This document shows, in pieces, positions 11,286-23,300 of a stretch of DNA of 64,000 nt; the first letter of the stretch is position 1; the number at the start of each line of letters is the position of its first letter. Below the pieces are notes generated by a model that searched no databases, was not told where the DNA came from, and saw only the letters and a program-made list of their open reading frames with translations. A program made the position numbers and the translations under genes. The stretch lies in NCBI GenBank assembly GCA_000708835.1, contig DF237090.1, positions 27,753-91,752 on the forward strand, read 5' to 3'. This DNA is from Klebsormidium nitens (lineage: Eukaryota; Streptophyta; Klebsormidiophyceae; Klebsormidiales; Klebsormidiaceae).

Positions 11286-14114
11286 ATGTCTCGAGCCGCT
11301 GTCAAAAAGCCCTTGCCCCGACTTGCATCTTTCCTCACCACCTTTGGCATCGGCCGCAATGCTGTCGCACTTCACCCTCAGATGGTCGCTCAGGAATTGC
11401 AGGTTGCGCCCGTCCTGAATCTAGATGAGGCGGGCCATGCAAAACGCCTCTCAAGCGCCCTTTTCCAGAAGAAACATGGGCCGCTTCTACTCAGAGCCTC
11501 CCTCCACAATCAATCCTGGCAAACGGGTACAGAAACATTTGGATCACGGGCAGCGGCATCCGATGAGGCGGCATATCTCAAGCTTAAAAATTATCAGCAT
11601 TGCATCGGCATAAGCGGGCGGCCTAGCCCCATAACTTACAGTGCAGTAAGACAGCAGCACAGCAATGCTGCCCCGCATGCGAGCGGTGCTTCGACAACGC
11701 AGGGGGCCAAAAAGGTGCATGGGGAATCCACCGGTGGTAAACAGGAGAACGGCGGTGGGAAACAGGAGACCAACGGGGGTGGAACTGGGAGAGGCTTCTT
11801 TTCCAACCTGCAGGATGTCCCTCTGGTCCCGCTGCTTCTGGGGTTCGCAGGGGCAACCCCTTTCGTCGCTCTTGCGCCACCTGTCGCTCCCCTGCTGCCC
11901 CTGCCAGTAAGTCCTTCCGAATCCCGGCCCCCTAGCGTCCCTTCGTGTCGTACATGTTCTCATGCGCCTGATCAAACACGCTCCAAAAAGGACACCTTTT
12001 GGTTAGTGGTGTCAATACAAAGTATCCAACCGTCATTACTAAGTGGTGTGTGATTCCTGTTATGGTGGTGGCACGCTTCGAACCTGTCGCAACATGTTCC
12101 TGAGGTCGTTGGTTTGAAAAAGAGCAGCTGGTCGACAAAGAGCGCAATGTCGTGTCTGGCCCACTTCTGGGCCCCTTCGCACAATCTTGACGCAGCAGAT
12201 GAGATTTGGCCGGGAACGAACTACATGCGTGGATCCGTTTCAATATCCGCTGTTCAGGAGGACATGCACAAGCGGCGAGCAGACTGGCAAGCTGCGTATG
12301 GAGCGGTGATTGCGTCCTTCCTCGGGGGTGTCCACTGGGGGCTCGCAATGGCGGAGCACGGACACCGGGCCTCCATGGCTAGCTTCTCCATCTCTACGCT
12401 CAGGTAACAGCAGGGCGGGAAGCACTCCTGCTTGCATCATAAGTTGTTTTCCTTCGCGGCATCAGAGGAGGATTGCATAGATTCAGGCGGAAGCCAACTT
12501 GCTGATAAGGATTTCCTTTCAGTTCGCTGGGTTATACGTCAACTTCATCTCGATTTATACGTCAACTTCATTTCGACATCGCCCTTCATAACTTGGCTAC
12601 AATAAATTACAGAAGTATGTCGTGGTTATCTTCCCCCTTGATGTAATCATGACCGGCGTCAGGCAATCTGCACATTCAAGTGTGTCAGTTTTCTCGAAGC
12701 GAAAATAAAAGTCTGCGGTTCTTTAAGATTTTTGTCAATGAGTAGGGCACACTTGCTTGAAAGCTGGATTCGAAAGCAAGGATCCTGCCACTCTGCTTAC
12801 TGCCCTTTCTGCTGGTGCCTCGGTGCAGGTACACCTGGGGCGTCATCCCGTCCCTCCTGGCATGGCCCGCTCTCCTTCTTCCCCCGGCCGGGAAGTTCGC
12901 TGCTCTGAGCGGAATACTCACCCTGGTGAGGCGTCGTGGCTGGACTTGGCAGCTTGTGGTTCACAGAAGCGACCCATCTTGTTCAAGATCAAGTCTGATT
13001 TCCTGTATAGAACGGTCGCTTATAAAACGACTCGGCCGTGATGCGGAAACGGAAACGAAAACGGACTCGACGTTGGATCATAAGCGGCCCTGGAAGCCAT
13101 GCAACTTCTTGCCTCTCCCGAAAGACAGCGGCAATCAGACTTTTGTGCGCCTACTCTGAAAAGGGTGCTCTACGTCACCCCTTGTAATGCGAGGATGAGG
13201 AGATCATCTTGCGCCGGCATCGGTTTTTCGTCTCGTGCACCTGTTGTTCACAACTGTCTTGTTGTTGGACAGTCCTTCCTGGTGGACGCTGGATTCGCGC
13301 AGCTCAAGCTACTGCCAAAATGGTGAGATTGAAAACGGACCTCGTTGCTCAGGGCTCTCGGTTGGTCAGCCTCTTTTTATAACACCAGTATGTCCTTTTT
13401 CAAAGCCCCACGGCGATGACTGAACTCGTCTGAAGAAAGGGGCGGTTTTCAGGAAGAATAGGGCCTCTCAATGGGCGTTCTGGTATTGAACAGAACGGGG
13501 ATTGAACGACAATCTGTGGGGAAGAGCTTGGCAATGGAAAATCCGGATCAGAAGATGATTGGTTGGAATGCTATCTGAAAGCTATAAATCCGAGAATACG
13601 ATCATCAGGAATGAGTCGCCATACTTCCCACTGTTTGGCTTTCGAGAGTGTGAGTGCCAGCCCTTTGAAAGAAACGAATGGTTGTAGGCGTAGCTGATTG
13701 GATTGCCTTCTACCAGTGGAAAGCTTTTCGCTTTCTCTTGACAAAGCAGCTGCCTGACCTCTACGTCTGACCTATTTACAGCAATTAGGACACCTCGCGG
13801 CTCTCATGCATTGACATCAACCCTCATATCATTAGGAGCTTTACGGAGGGGGCCTATACGCAGGTCATTCGAGAGGAAGATTCTCCCGACTCAATCAGGT
13901 TTTTCTGGCGCTTTCAACGAGGAATTGTCTTCTTACTGCGTGCAGGTACATGCCCCTCCGCGTCTCCCTGACGGTGCTGGCTGTGGGCAGTTTGATATCA
14001 TCGTGGTCGTTAGCGGCCGTCAAGTCAACGTACGACATGGCTCGAAACCCAGTGAAAGTCAAAGAGGAGCGGTCTCCAGAAGTGAAAGTCACGCCAGAAA
14101 GCAAAGCGCTCTGA
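11286..14114 (+). CDS. TMEM69 / DUF3429 family membrane protein, probably mitochondrial
   Basis: Five exons join in phase: 11286-11906, 12258-12403, 12829-12925, 13273-13322 and 13946-14114, about 360 residues. The first 150 residues are basic and Ser/Ala-rich with almost no acidic clusters (start MSRAAVKKPLPRLASF), consistent with an organelle presequence, followed by a Gly/Asn/Lys low-complexity linker. Membrane segments follow in the DUF3429 order: VPLVPLLLGFAGATPFVALA, AYGAVIASFLGGVHWGLAMA, WGVIPSLLAWPALLL and LRVSLTVLAVGSLISSW. The SFLGGVHWG signature is typical of the family (TMEM69 in animals, DUF3429 in bacteria), whose function is unknown. The tail after the last helix is charged (VKVKEERSPEVKV). 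Splice donors are gtaagt, gtaaca, gtgagg and gtgaga. The presequence assignment is inference; the family call is good. Confidence 0.85.
12532..12577. repeat. Tandem 23-bp duplication in an intron
   Basis: Two adjacent copies of TTATACGTCAACTTCATYTC, 23 bp each with few differences, lie inside intron 2 of the DUF3429 gene. Confidence 0.75.
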
Positions 14115-15472
14115 GCTAACAGATGAGAGCAGTTTCGAGAAAAACTCTGGGGACCGTGCTGGCTGCGTTCCTGCTGAGATCATTGCTTGCTTAAAGAAGC
14201 TTTGTACATATGCCCAATGGGAAGTTGCCGGGGTGGATTCGGCTAGCAAAGGTGGGCTTGTAACGAAGCGTCGGACATTGATCTCGAGAGTGGAAAGGCT
14301 ACGAAGGACTGATTGACAGTATATATGATGACGTGACCAGACGGTCAACAGAGAGATCCAACCAGATTGTCGGATCGATTACACGATTTCCCCATACATT
14401 GCCAGCTCAGTGGATCCTAACATGTCAAGAAGCTTAGTTGACCAAGGTTGAGTGACAAACTCGTAGATGATTACCGGAACAAACTAGAATATAGAACAAC
14501 AGGTAATCGCGTCAGGTCCATTCACGCGACTTGGGCGGGATCTACTGGAGCAGGGCGGCCGGTAGTGGGCCGAGTTTAGGGTGTTACATCATGGACTTCG
14601 CCTGTATTCGCCTGCATGACAATCTGCCGCGCGCAACCTTTGCTCGTGTTGTATCTTCTCAATATAGTCGCTCTGTGTGGACGGTGCCAGTAATGAGTGT
14701 ATAAGTACAGGCCCATGGCGCGCCTTTAGTACGATCCTTTCGAACATTGCGAATACGACTACCTACAGCCAGCTAGCCGGCAGTTTCAGATTGCCAGACG
14801 GCCGGAGTGACAAGTGCGCGAAGCTTGTTATGTATAAGCACATTAACTATTTTCATTGTCTGTAATGTGGCTTTTGCTGCATGACGCCTAGCTGGGCGGC
14901 AAGTGAGCATCAGGGTTATGCATTGCCGAAATAACAGCAGCATGCTCCAGATCCGCACGATATCGATAAACTCTTCACGATACGATTGCCGGAAGCACAT
15001 TCCTTTGAAGTATTCAAGGATTTCTCACCGGCCAACTCAATTGTCAGCTGTTGTTATAGCTTACGGGCCCCCTTCACATAGAAGTGCATGTGGTCGACTG
15101 CATGTGCATTCGATCAGGAGAGCGGACTCGCTTAATACACCTCGCCTCGAGTTAGAAATCGCCTGATTTGACGCTTCCCACAATAGGCAGCGATTGAGCT
15201 CTGCTCCCAAGATGTCAGCCTGTTTCTTATTGACTTTGCCAAACCTACATCCGTTTCTGTAAAGCTTCCAGAATTCACCTGACCCCTCTAGCAAAGGCTC
15301 GCTCTAGCCCTTCGTCGTCCTCCCCAGATTTCAGCGGTTCGCGTCCCGCTCCGACTGGTATGAAGCCGACGCCTACTTCTGCCGGTCAGATACGCTGAGT
15401 CTATCTCTGGAGGGGTAGATAATAAGGAGTCGAGTAAGGGTACGACCCCCCAGCTTGTCCGGGATAGTAACT
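14115..15472. other. Intergenic region, no gene seen
   Basis: The open frames are short and carry no recognisable motif. The stretch 15400-15472 directly follows the premature stop of the broken paralogue and still encodes residues like the end of the intact copy (see 15473-16421). Confidence 0.5.
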
Positions 15473-16421
15473 CTAGGGAGCCTGTGTTCCAGACGGATAC
15501 GGCGCCCCCGGGAACTGTGCCGGAAACTGCGCCGGATAGGCCGCCTGGTCTTGCGTGACGTGAGGCCCGCCTGTGCCGTGATTCTGCTGCTGCTGCTGCT
15601 GTAGAAGGACAACGTGCAGGAAACAATCAGCCCCGAGACATATCCTGAAACGCCTAACACTTTGTGGACGGTTTGTCTCTTTCTTGGCTGAGCTGGAGCG
15701 TTGCTTGGGAGAGGAGAACTGCTGCCACAAAGGGTACGAAGCGAATTTGCCTTGTCTAGAGGAACAATGAGCAGTTGGAACATTTACTTGCGCAAGAACT
15801 CTGCAGAACTCCGCAAGGAGCTGACGTTGTTTTCGAAAGCAACCCGACCCGGGCCGGGACCGCGCTTTCAGAGAGGTCAACGCCGACGAGATTATCATAG
15901 CTTGACCTTACATGGCACGAAACCGCAAGCCCGAGGAGCCCATTTGTAGATTTGATAAGATTCTATCCTGCCCACAGAAAGAAGCGTCTTGCGCCTCGAG
16001 AGGGATCGGGACTTCTATCGTTCCTCTCAAGCTTTACCGCCAGTCCCAGAAAAGAAAACGAGTTTGACATAGCAGCCAGAACGACGCAAGCTCTCGTCAG
16101 AAGCTGATGTGAGTTTGAGGCCCTGGAAAGACGCGCGCCCAGAACCAGTAATGCATGCGAGTCTTTCAGAGCCGCACGAGCCGATCTCGTGACACAAACA
16201 CTCTTATGCATGGCAAGTCCGTATACATACGGCCGCGCCACTCACTTGCTGCTGCCTCATCTGCGTTTGGAACTCCTCTTCCTCCTTTTTTTCTCCTTGT
16301 GATGGTGATGACGCGCGGCCGCGGTGGCGCCGACGGCCGCGACTTCGACGACGCCACGCAACGGGTTGAACTTCTGTGGACCTTCCTCGTCGGAGGAGCT
16401 AGAGTCGTCGCGACCGAACAT
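15473..16421 (-). pseudogene. Broken copy of the Asp/Ser-His-Gln-Tyr/Pro-rich protein
   Basis: This is a paralogue of the gene at 17431-18762, pointing the other way. Exon 1 (16421-16246) starts MFGRDDSSSSDEEG, then VEVAAVGATAAARHHHHKE, and its donor is gtgagt. Exon 2 (15598-15473) follows an AG acceptor at 15600-15599 with a Gln run, then AAYPAQFPAQFPG and YPSGTQAP. There are two defects. Exon 1 is 176 nt, one base short of phase: a run of seven A after HKE shifts the frame, and restoring the phase would give the Glu-rich, Gln-ending tail seen in the intact copy. An in-frame TAG (15475-15473) precedes sequence still coding PYSTPY, which is the tail of the intact copy. Either defect could be an assembly error, but two together favour a decaying gene. 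Confidence 0.65.
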
Positions 16422-17430
16422 GCTTGCTGAAGTCTGAAAGAAGCGGGCCAGGGAGAGGCAGCTTGAATCCGTGAAACAGCGTCAGCTAGAGAAGCGGGTT
16501 GAAAAGTTTCGATGAGGACGCAAGGCGATCGCGGATTGATGCGAAAAGCTTGGCGATCTCGTGAAGGTTCAAACGCTTGCGGCTCTTTAAATCAACAATG
16601 TGACTTGATAGACCTCTGTCGGCCAGAAGAGAGACGCCAGGTCGGAAACGTTCAGCGGCGCATGGTGGGACGCATCAGACAACCTTAGAGATATTGTCGC
16701 GTCGACAAAGCCAGAGTTCAGATTCGAGACTCGGAGCGCCAAGGACGGGACTCCGTTCCAGAGTCGAAGAGGAGAACCAGAGTATGGTGCTATCTGAGAT
16801 AATGCTATGTCGAACGGCCAGTCACATGCACGCCCTCAAAACTTGATATAATGTCAACGGGAACATCAAATCGCCGTTTGATCTGCCGATGCTGCCCGGG
16901 CCTCGAGTATGCTTCATTTTCAGACACCGAGGAGATCTTTGCCAGGTCAGCAATATAGTAGTACGGCCGCAATTCTGCGTAGCGATCAATTGTAAGCCGG
17001 CTTCGTTAACGTTCTGCCTGAACGTTTTCTCTTGAGTTTTTGAACGGATGGTCTTCCAACCGTAAGAATTTTTCCGTCGCTCTACCCGAGTGTATCCACC
17101 AGCACTAAGATTAGATTCTGACAAAATCACTGTGACGTATCGTGCTGTCCGGAGACAAGGTCAGGTGGTGCAAACCAGGAAGCTTCAAGGCATGACAACA
17201 CTGAGTAGCGGGGCGTTCAGCCTCCGTGCTTTAGCAACGTACGTAGCCGGAGGCGCGGCTTTCCTTTTCGCAAAACAAAAGGAGCACTCTCACAGAATTC
17301 TCACGCTCTCCTCGAGTTGAGGCCATAGGTTGCTGTCACCACAATTTGTGCCGCTGCTGAACAGGCTCCCTCGTCTTAACCCCGAGCGCCTCCATCGACT
17401 CTTCCCCTTCGACTCTCAGCGTCTGCAAGC
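16422..17430. promoter_or_regulatory. Region between two head-to-head paralogues
   Basis: The start codons of the two paralogues face away from each other across 1.0 kb, so this region is a bidirectional upstream region and the axis of an inverted duplication. I saw no long inverted repeat across it, so the non-coding part has diverged. Confidence 0.4.
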
Positions 17431-18762
17431 ATGCCTCTCGGAACATTTGGGAGGATCGCGGTCGCGAAGCACATTCACGACAAGAGGAAGGACGACGACT
17501 CTTCCTCCTCGGACGATGAGAAGCGTGGGCTTGGCCCGGTGGGGAAGGTCGCGGCGGTGGGGGCTATTCACCATCGCCGCGAGGAACATGATCGGGAACT
17601 AGGCCCGGTTGGAAAGGTGGCAGCGGCTGGGGCGATGCATCACCACCGGGAGGAGGAGAAAGAAGAGGAACAGATGAAGCGGCAGCAGGTGGGGCTTGAC
17701 TAAAGGATGGAGTTTGATGGGTGTGTGCGCGCGCAGAAAGCATGTGCGCGGCACCTCTCTTTCATATCTCGTTCCTTTGACAGGTGCTTCGTACCTCTTT
17801 AGCTAGAGTAGATATCAGATGTTGCTGCGAAAGGAGCGGGACACCCACCTATATCTTCTTCGCTGCTTAGTTTCAAGTTGCTTAGTTTCAAGTGTGTCAC
17901 CTTCAAAGTCTCTGGGCATTGTTAAAACTTCCAGAGCAGCAGCCTTCTTCGAGGAGATCATTCTTGTGAGTGATTCTAGAGCGGCGGGTTTGATTTGTTG
18001 TTCATGCGAAGCTTATTTTGCCACAATTTCTCTACCAACATGTTTTCAACCTCGCCTCGTCTCCGTTTTGGTAGATTGAGATAATTACGTGCGTGGGAAT
18101 GTTGTGGCAGAGGCCCAAAACGGATTAATAGAAGAGCCCATTGGACGTTCAGCATTCATAATTCAGAAGATGTTCAGGGACATTGATTACTGCCCGCCAC
18201 GAGCAAATTTAGATCCAAAGTCCAGGGTTTGTTGCGCAAAGTTTCTCCGTTAGAAAGATCTGCTCCTCCTCGACTTGAATTTGCCGGGGATCAAGGAAAC
18301 GCTTCGCATTCCTGCTTTTGGTTGTTTCTCTTCTTGCGTCCTCGCATTCAAGGCTGACAAGCACTAAACAAAAAACTGGATCAATTCTAGCTTCGAACAT
18401 ACAAACAAACCCAGGTGGCATCGAAATTTTGCATATCTTCCAATCTTGAAACTGGACGCCGCAAGCGGGGATACTTTTATCTTCGCAAGAGTGCTTGCGT
18501 AATCGCTTGGATGCCTGTAGCAGTAACATGCACGGCTGTGAAGTTTGACGATCCCTGACAAACTAAGCTCTTTTGCTTACAGCAGCAGCAGCAGGCGGCT
18601 TACGCGGCGGGACAACAGGCGGCCTACTATCCGCAGCAGCCCGGCTATCCGGCCCAGTACCCTGCCGGGGTCGCCCCCAGCCCAGCTTACCCGGCTGGGT
18701 ATCCCGCTCAGAGCGTTCCTGGACCGTACCCATACTCGACACCATACCCACCCCCTAAATAG
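17431..18762 (+). CDS. Asp/Ser-His-Gln-Tyr/Pro-rich low-complexity protein, intact copy
   Basis: Two exons, 17431-17688 and 18583-18762, join in phase to 145 residues. In order they encode a short N-terminus (MPLGTFGRIAVAKHIHDKRK), an acidic DDDSSSSDDEK patch, two tandem copies of a 24-residue unit (LGPVGKVAAVGAIHHRRE and LGPVGKVAAAGAMHHHRE), a Glu/Lys-rich stretch, a Gln run formed across the splice junction, and a Tyr/Pro tail with YPAQYPAG and PYPYSTPYPPPK. There is no signal peptide or membrane helix. The Tyr/Pro tail resembles plant glycine/proline-rich A3-like proteins in composition only, and I do not recognise the whole. His clusters could bind metal, and the composition suggests a disordered, possibly condensate-forming protein; both are inference. 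An AATAAA lies about 25 bp after the stop. Confidence 0.7.
17870..17897. repeat. Tandem 14-bp duplication in an intron
   Basis: GCTTAGTTTCAAGT occurs twice in succession within the intron of the intact paralogue. Confidence 0.7.
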
Positions 18763-20376
18763 GCAGCCACTTTACGGACTTGAGTAAATAAAGAGCTGCC
18801 GTCCGTTAGCGGTTGAATGGCTGTATAGGCGCAGACATTTTTTTCGGGGTCTTTCGATCAACGTTTGTGTGGGATGAGCTCAGGAAAGCGGCTCGCAGAG
18901 CTGGTTAGCTTTGGCGAGCACGGAACACGTCTTCATGCAGCGCGCACATGCTGCGGCATGGCTTAGGAACGGACTTCTCCAATAATCTTCAAAACTGGTC
19001 CCTTCTGAAGTTTGCCTTCACGTTTGCGATATCGAGTCCGTTTACATTGGCATGGATGCCATTTTATGAGCAGCATATATCGCAGTCGAGTAGAAATCAT
19101 GCGCATGACGTTATAAGCAAAGATTAAATGTTACTCCACAGAAAAGTTGCTCTGCTGCTGAGTTCACTAAACTGCAGTACACATCTAGCTTTCTACGCGA
19201 ACCCGTCGCCTGTTTTAAGGCCCCTGTCCTGGAACACGCATTGCGCGCTGCCAGGATCTGACAACCGAACTTACAAGCGATAGCTATGGACAGAGAAACG
19301 TCCACTCCGGCCTACCGTAACACGGAGTCAAGTTGTTTTCGTATCCTGCATAACACGTTACGTTCGATGTACAGACCGTCATAGAGCCTGCTTTTTTGCG
19401 AGATCCAATCCGTTAAGTAATCAGGCCGGCGCGCCGGACGGTCTAACGGAGGCAATCTCATGCAAGACGGTCATCCACGCCGCATAAGGCGTGCCTAGCT
19501 TCAATATTACCTATCTTAGATGTGCGAGTCAAAGCTGCGCATATAAAAACCTGCGCGCGTACTAATTGTGGTCTTCAACCTGTTCTGCACCACGGGTTCA
19601 ATATATGCACGAGCTTTCCGGCATGTGGGCTCGACTGGCTGGGGGCTGCATGGCTCTAGCTGAGAATCGCGGTTTTGCGGACTCCCGGAGATCTTGGTTT
19701 TTGCAGATGTGATCGATCTTTTTGAATCGCGATGGGAGCATTGAAGACCATGTTCGCTTTCGCCTCTAGACTCCCTAAAGTTCTTGAATGCAAACACGCG
19801 TGAACACGTTTGCTTTCCAAATCGATCGCGGATCATTCAAAGATTATATTCGAGCTTACCGCCACGTACTGAGGGCGGCCGCAAGTCGCTGAACAGCTAT
19901 TGATGCCAAGCAGCTGCTAACATACGGGTTAGTACCACGATGATGCATGAATGTGAGGTGCCACGCACTTCTGCCAGCGTTTAGTTGAGCGTTCGCATGG
20001 CAGCCAACCACTGGGCCACTTGAACTTAGAAAACGACAGAGCTAGGAATTGGCTGTCTATGTGATACAAAATGCTGGGCCCCTAATGCATGAGTGTCCTT
20101 GGTTATTTGAGACAGAGGGACTGCGTCCCGTCAAGGTCTTGCAGTAATAGTATCACTTACTATACAAGGGAGTTGACTGTGTCTATGCTGCATTTCTACA
20201 AGGAACACGTGCTTGTGATGTCTTCGTCAACTCCCTGCATTGCGAGCACGGAATATGTCCAACTCGGTTCCACAAGCAGAGATTTCTAGTTAATCATCAG
20301 CTCATTGAGACAGAACGGTGTTCGGAACCACCCCTCTCCAAGTAACGTCCATTGGCACCATATCCACGGGGACTGG
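18763..20376. other. Intergenic region between convergent genes, no gene seen
   Basis: This 1.6 kb separates two genes whose 3' ends face each other. Open frames are short and unrecognisable, and I found no repeats or RNA genes. Confidence 0.5.
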
Positions 20377-23300
20377 TCAATCATCCCCGGAACCCCCAGT
20401 TGCGACTCCTTGCTGCCTCATGCTCTCGTAATCTGCGCGCAAAACCAGATTGGATGAGCCTCGCCGCAGTTGTACAGTGCAAGCTGATACAGGTGAGGCA
20501 ATTGGTTGCGTTTGATTAAGCTAGCTTCCTGGGCGCCAGCATGCTTCACAACAAGGCCCGAAGCACCTTCCCCAATGTAACAACTGCAGCGGACAATTAT
20601 GTCGCAGAAGACAAAGGGTTGAGAAGCGAATCGAACACAAGCACCAATCCTGCGTGTCGTTCAAGCAGTACAAGCTCGGCCGCTCGCGCAACTTACCTGG
20701 GTCGTCAGTGGGCAGCTGCAAGCGGCAGAGGGGGCACGAGTTGCGGACGTCCAGCCAGGGGTGAAGACAGTCCGCGTGGAACAGGTGGCGGCACGGCATG
20801 CGCAGCACCTCGATGCGGGCCTCCAGAACGCTCCTGGAACCAGGTGGAAGCAGCAAGTAAGATGCTGATAGGTGGAGTCAAAGTCGGACCCTGAAACACG
20901 CATGGTCGGGTCGCTCCTGAAGCGGGGGGGCTGAGTTACGGAAGCAGGACACCGTTAGAAGCCGCTACCTGACCAGACTCGGTTCTTCTGGATTCTGATT
21001 GCCCAAAAACGAGAACACTCTCTCTTACGCAAAAGCTTTTCAAGCGGTGTATCCTAGTCGTCTCAGGCAGAACGGGCCACGCTCAGCAGGAAGAGACAGC
21101 AAACAAAAGCGGCAGAATCGAGTGAAGGGTTGCTGACAGTATTCAGACAGTGACTCAGAAGGCGCCGGGGCCCGCTTACCTGCAGACCGAGCAACTTTCT
21201 TCGCCGGGCTCCTCTGGCATTGTCACTTTCTCTAGGGCTTGTACGGCGGCCCTAGACGCCGGCGGGGGCCACTGCGGGTGTGCGCCGGCCCCCAGCATGG
21301 CCATGACTTGGTCCAGGTTCTCGTCTACTGCAAGGGGAGGATGCTGCTCAAATGAAATAGGGAAGGAAAGACGAGAATAAACGGACGCGGTGGACGGAGA
21401 ATGACGACGTAGATGCTGAGACAGTTGAGTCAGACTTAAGCAATGGTGGCAGGAAGCGACGGGCAAGACCGGTGGGGACGCTTGGCACAACCAGAAGGAT
21501 CGGGAATGGTAGTTGCATCTTTCGAGCTTGAAGGGGGAAATCGAGCTGATGGAACATCAAGTTGCTCTAATCTACATGATCGTCTTGGCGCAGGTCCAAC
21601 TGATACAAGGGGCTGACGGTGGTGCTTTGCAGACGGACAGAAAAGGGACTCAATTGCTCGGGACAGGCTGCCTGCTTCCGACGTTACAACACTGTAACAA
21701 GTCCAATACTTGTTTTGACAAAAGCCAACGTTGGTTTTTAATGTTGCCTTCAAAGCCCACAGTCGAACCCTAGGGCGTTTGCTCTATGTAGCAGTCGCCG
21801 CTCTTAATGCTCAACCTGTTTGTCAGCGCGTCGACTTCGGCAAAACGTGTTTGAACAGAGACTTACGGACGAAGTCTCCAGCGCGAAAAGCCAGGAGGCG
21901 GTTGCGGGCAAAGTCGATCCCGAAAGGTGGGATGCCGCCGCTGCAAAAACCATGGCAAGAAAATCAGGAAGGCATGCAGGAGTAATAAGAATTTAGTCAA
22001 TGAACCACTTTCCTCTCCAATTCGAAAGCTGGACCTGGGAGTCTATCTCACTTCAATGTGGCTAGGCCAATGCCCCAGGATTGCTTGACTTGAATAATGG
22101 GGATGGAATACGAGACTCTCTATCTCATCCAGAAAAGGGTCCCTTGAAGAGCATCTCTTTGTGTTCGTTCCACCCAAGATCACTATGGCCTTTTCTAATA
22201 GCAGCTTTGGTTGGCCGCCATCATAAAAGATCTGGAATTCAGGCACCTAGCTTGAAAAGCCACGGCCCGAAGTCACCTCGCTCCAAGATCCCGACTTTCT
22301 AAGCAAAGAGCGCGGTTGAGCTTACAATTGCACGGCCATCTGCACGCCCGCTCCAAAATTCGTTGGGCCCCCGTAAAAAGCCAAGCCCCCCGGCGGGAAA
22401 AGCCCGCCCCGGCGGGCCGCCCGCGCAGGGCGAGGGGTGCGCTCTCCATCCTCTTCGTCGTCTTCATCGTGATCAGAGCCAGAAGACTGCAAGTTTAAAA
22501 TACAATATTTTGAAGCGTCCCAACCTTTCAAGAGCAAGGCTGCCTCAATTGTTTTCAGATTCAAGCAAAGGCACCAGGGCGCGCTTGACACCTGCCAGAC
22601 GAAAATATAGGATGACTACAACGTTCGTTCTTCCTGGGGCCGCAAACTAGCAGGCTTCTTGAGTTCCAAAATGACAGTTGAGAGGGTCCAAAACGCTCTT
22701 GCTGTAGCCAGAAACTAGACAAGAGGACCCTCAGCGCTTTGACCAAACCTCGGCAATGCTTTCGAAACCATCCCGTGCTTCCCAGGAAGCAAACCCAGCC
22801 AGGAAAGCAAAAGCGTTTACAAATCATCAGAGCCCATTTCTGCTCAAGCAGGATTCAGTCATTTCGAGGCTAACAGAGTCCACGAAGCTGCAGAAGAGCT
22901 ATCACAGGCGGGCAGGAGAGGCCCCTCGTCCTCACCGCTGAGTCTGGGAGCAGGTCGGGCATGTCCGCGTACTCGTCCTCCTCGCCATCGCTGTTCAAAA
23001 GAGGTGGCAGGTCATCATCGTCGTCGTCTTCTTCCCCCTCATCTTCCTCGTCAGTTTCATCATCCTCGTCCTCAGCGCTCAACAGATCAGGAACATCATC
23101 ATCGTCTCGCTCCACCCCACCAGAAGGGGATCCCCGGCCACCTCTTTGCGTCGCCAAACCAGCCCGTGGCGCTCTTGCTGTGCTAACTGCTGCTCGCATG
23201 GGCCCCAGAGGCAGGAAAAGCGTCCCCCCAGCACTTCGCTCGTCGTTCGAGGCCCGGTTGGCAGGAGACAGGCGTCGACTCCGTCGCCGGTGGCCCCCGT

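Noticed and set aside
15583-15600. CTG triplet run as a microsatellite or CRISPR-like repeat
   Set aside because: On the minus strand it codes the Gln run of the paralogue, matching the Gln run of the intact copy, and there are no spacers.
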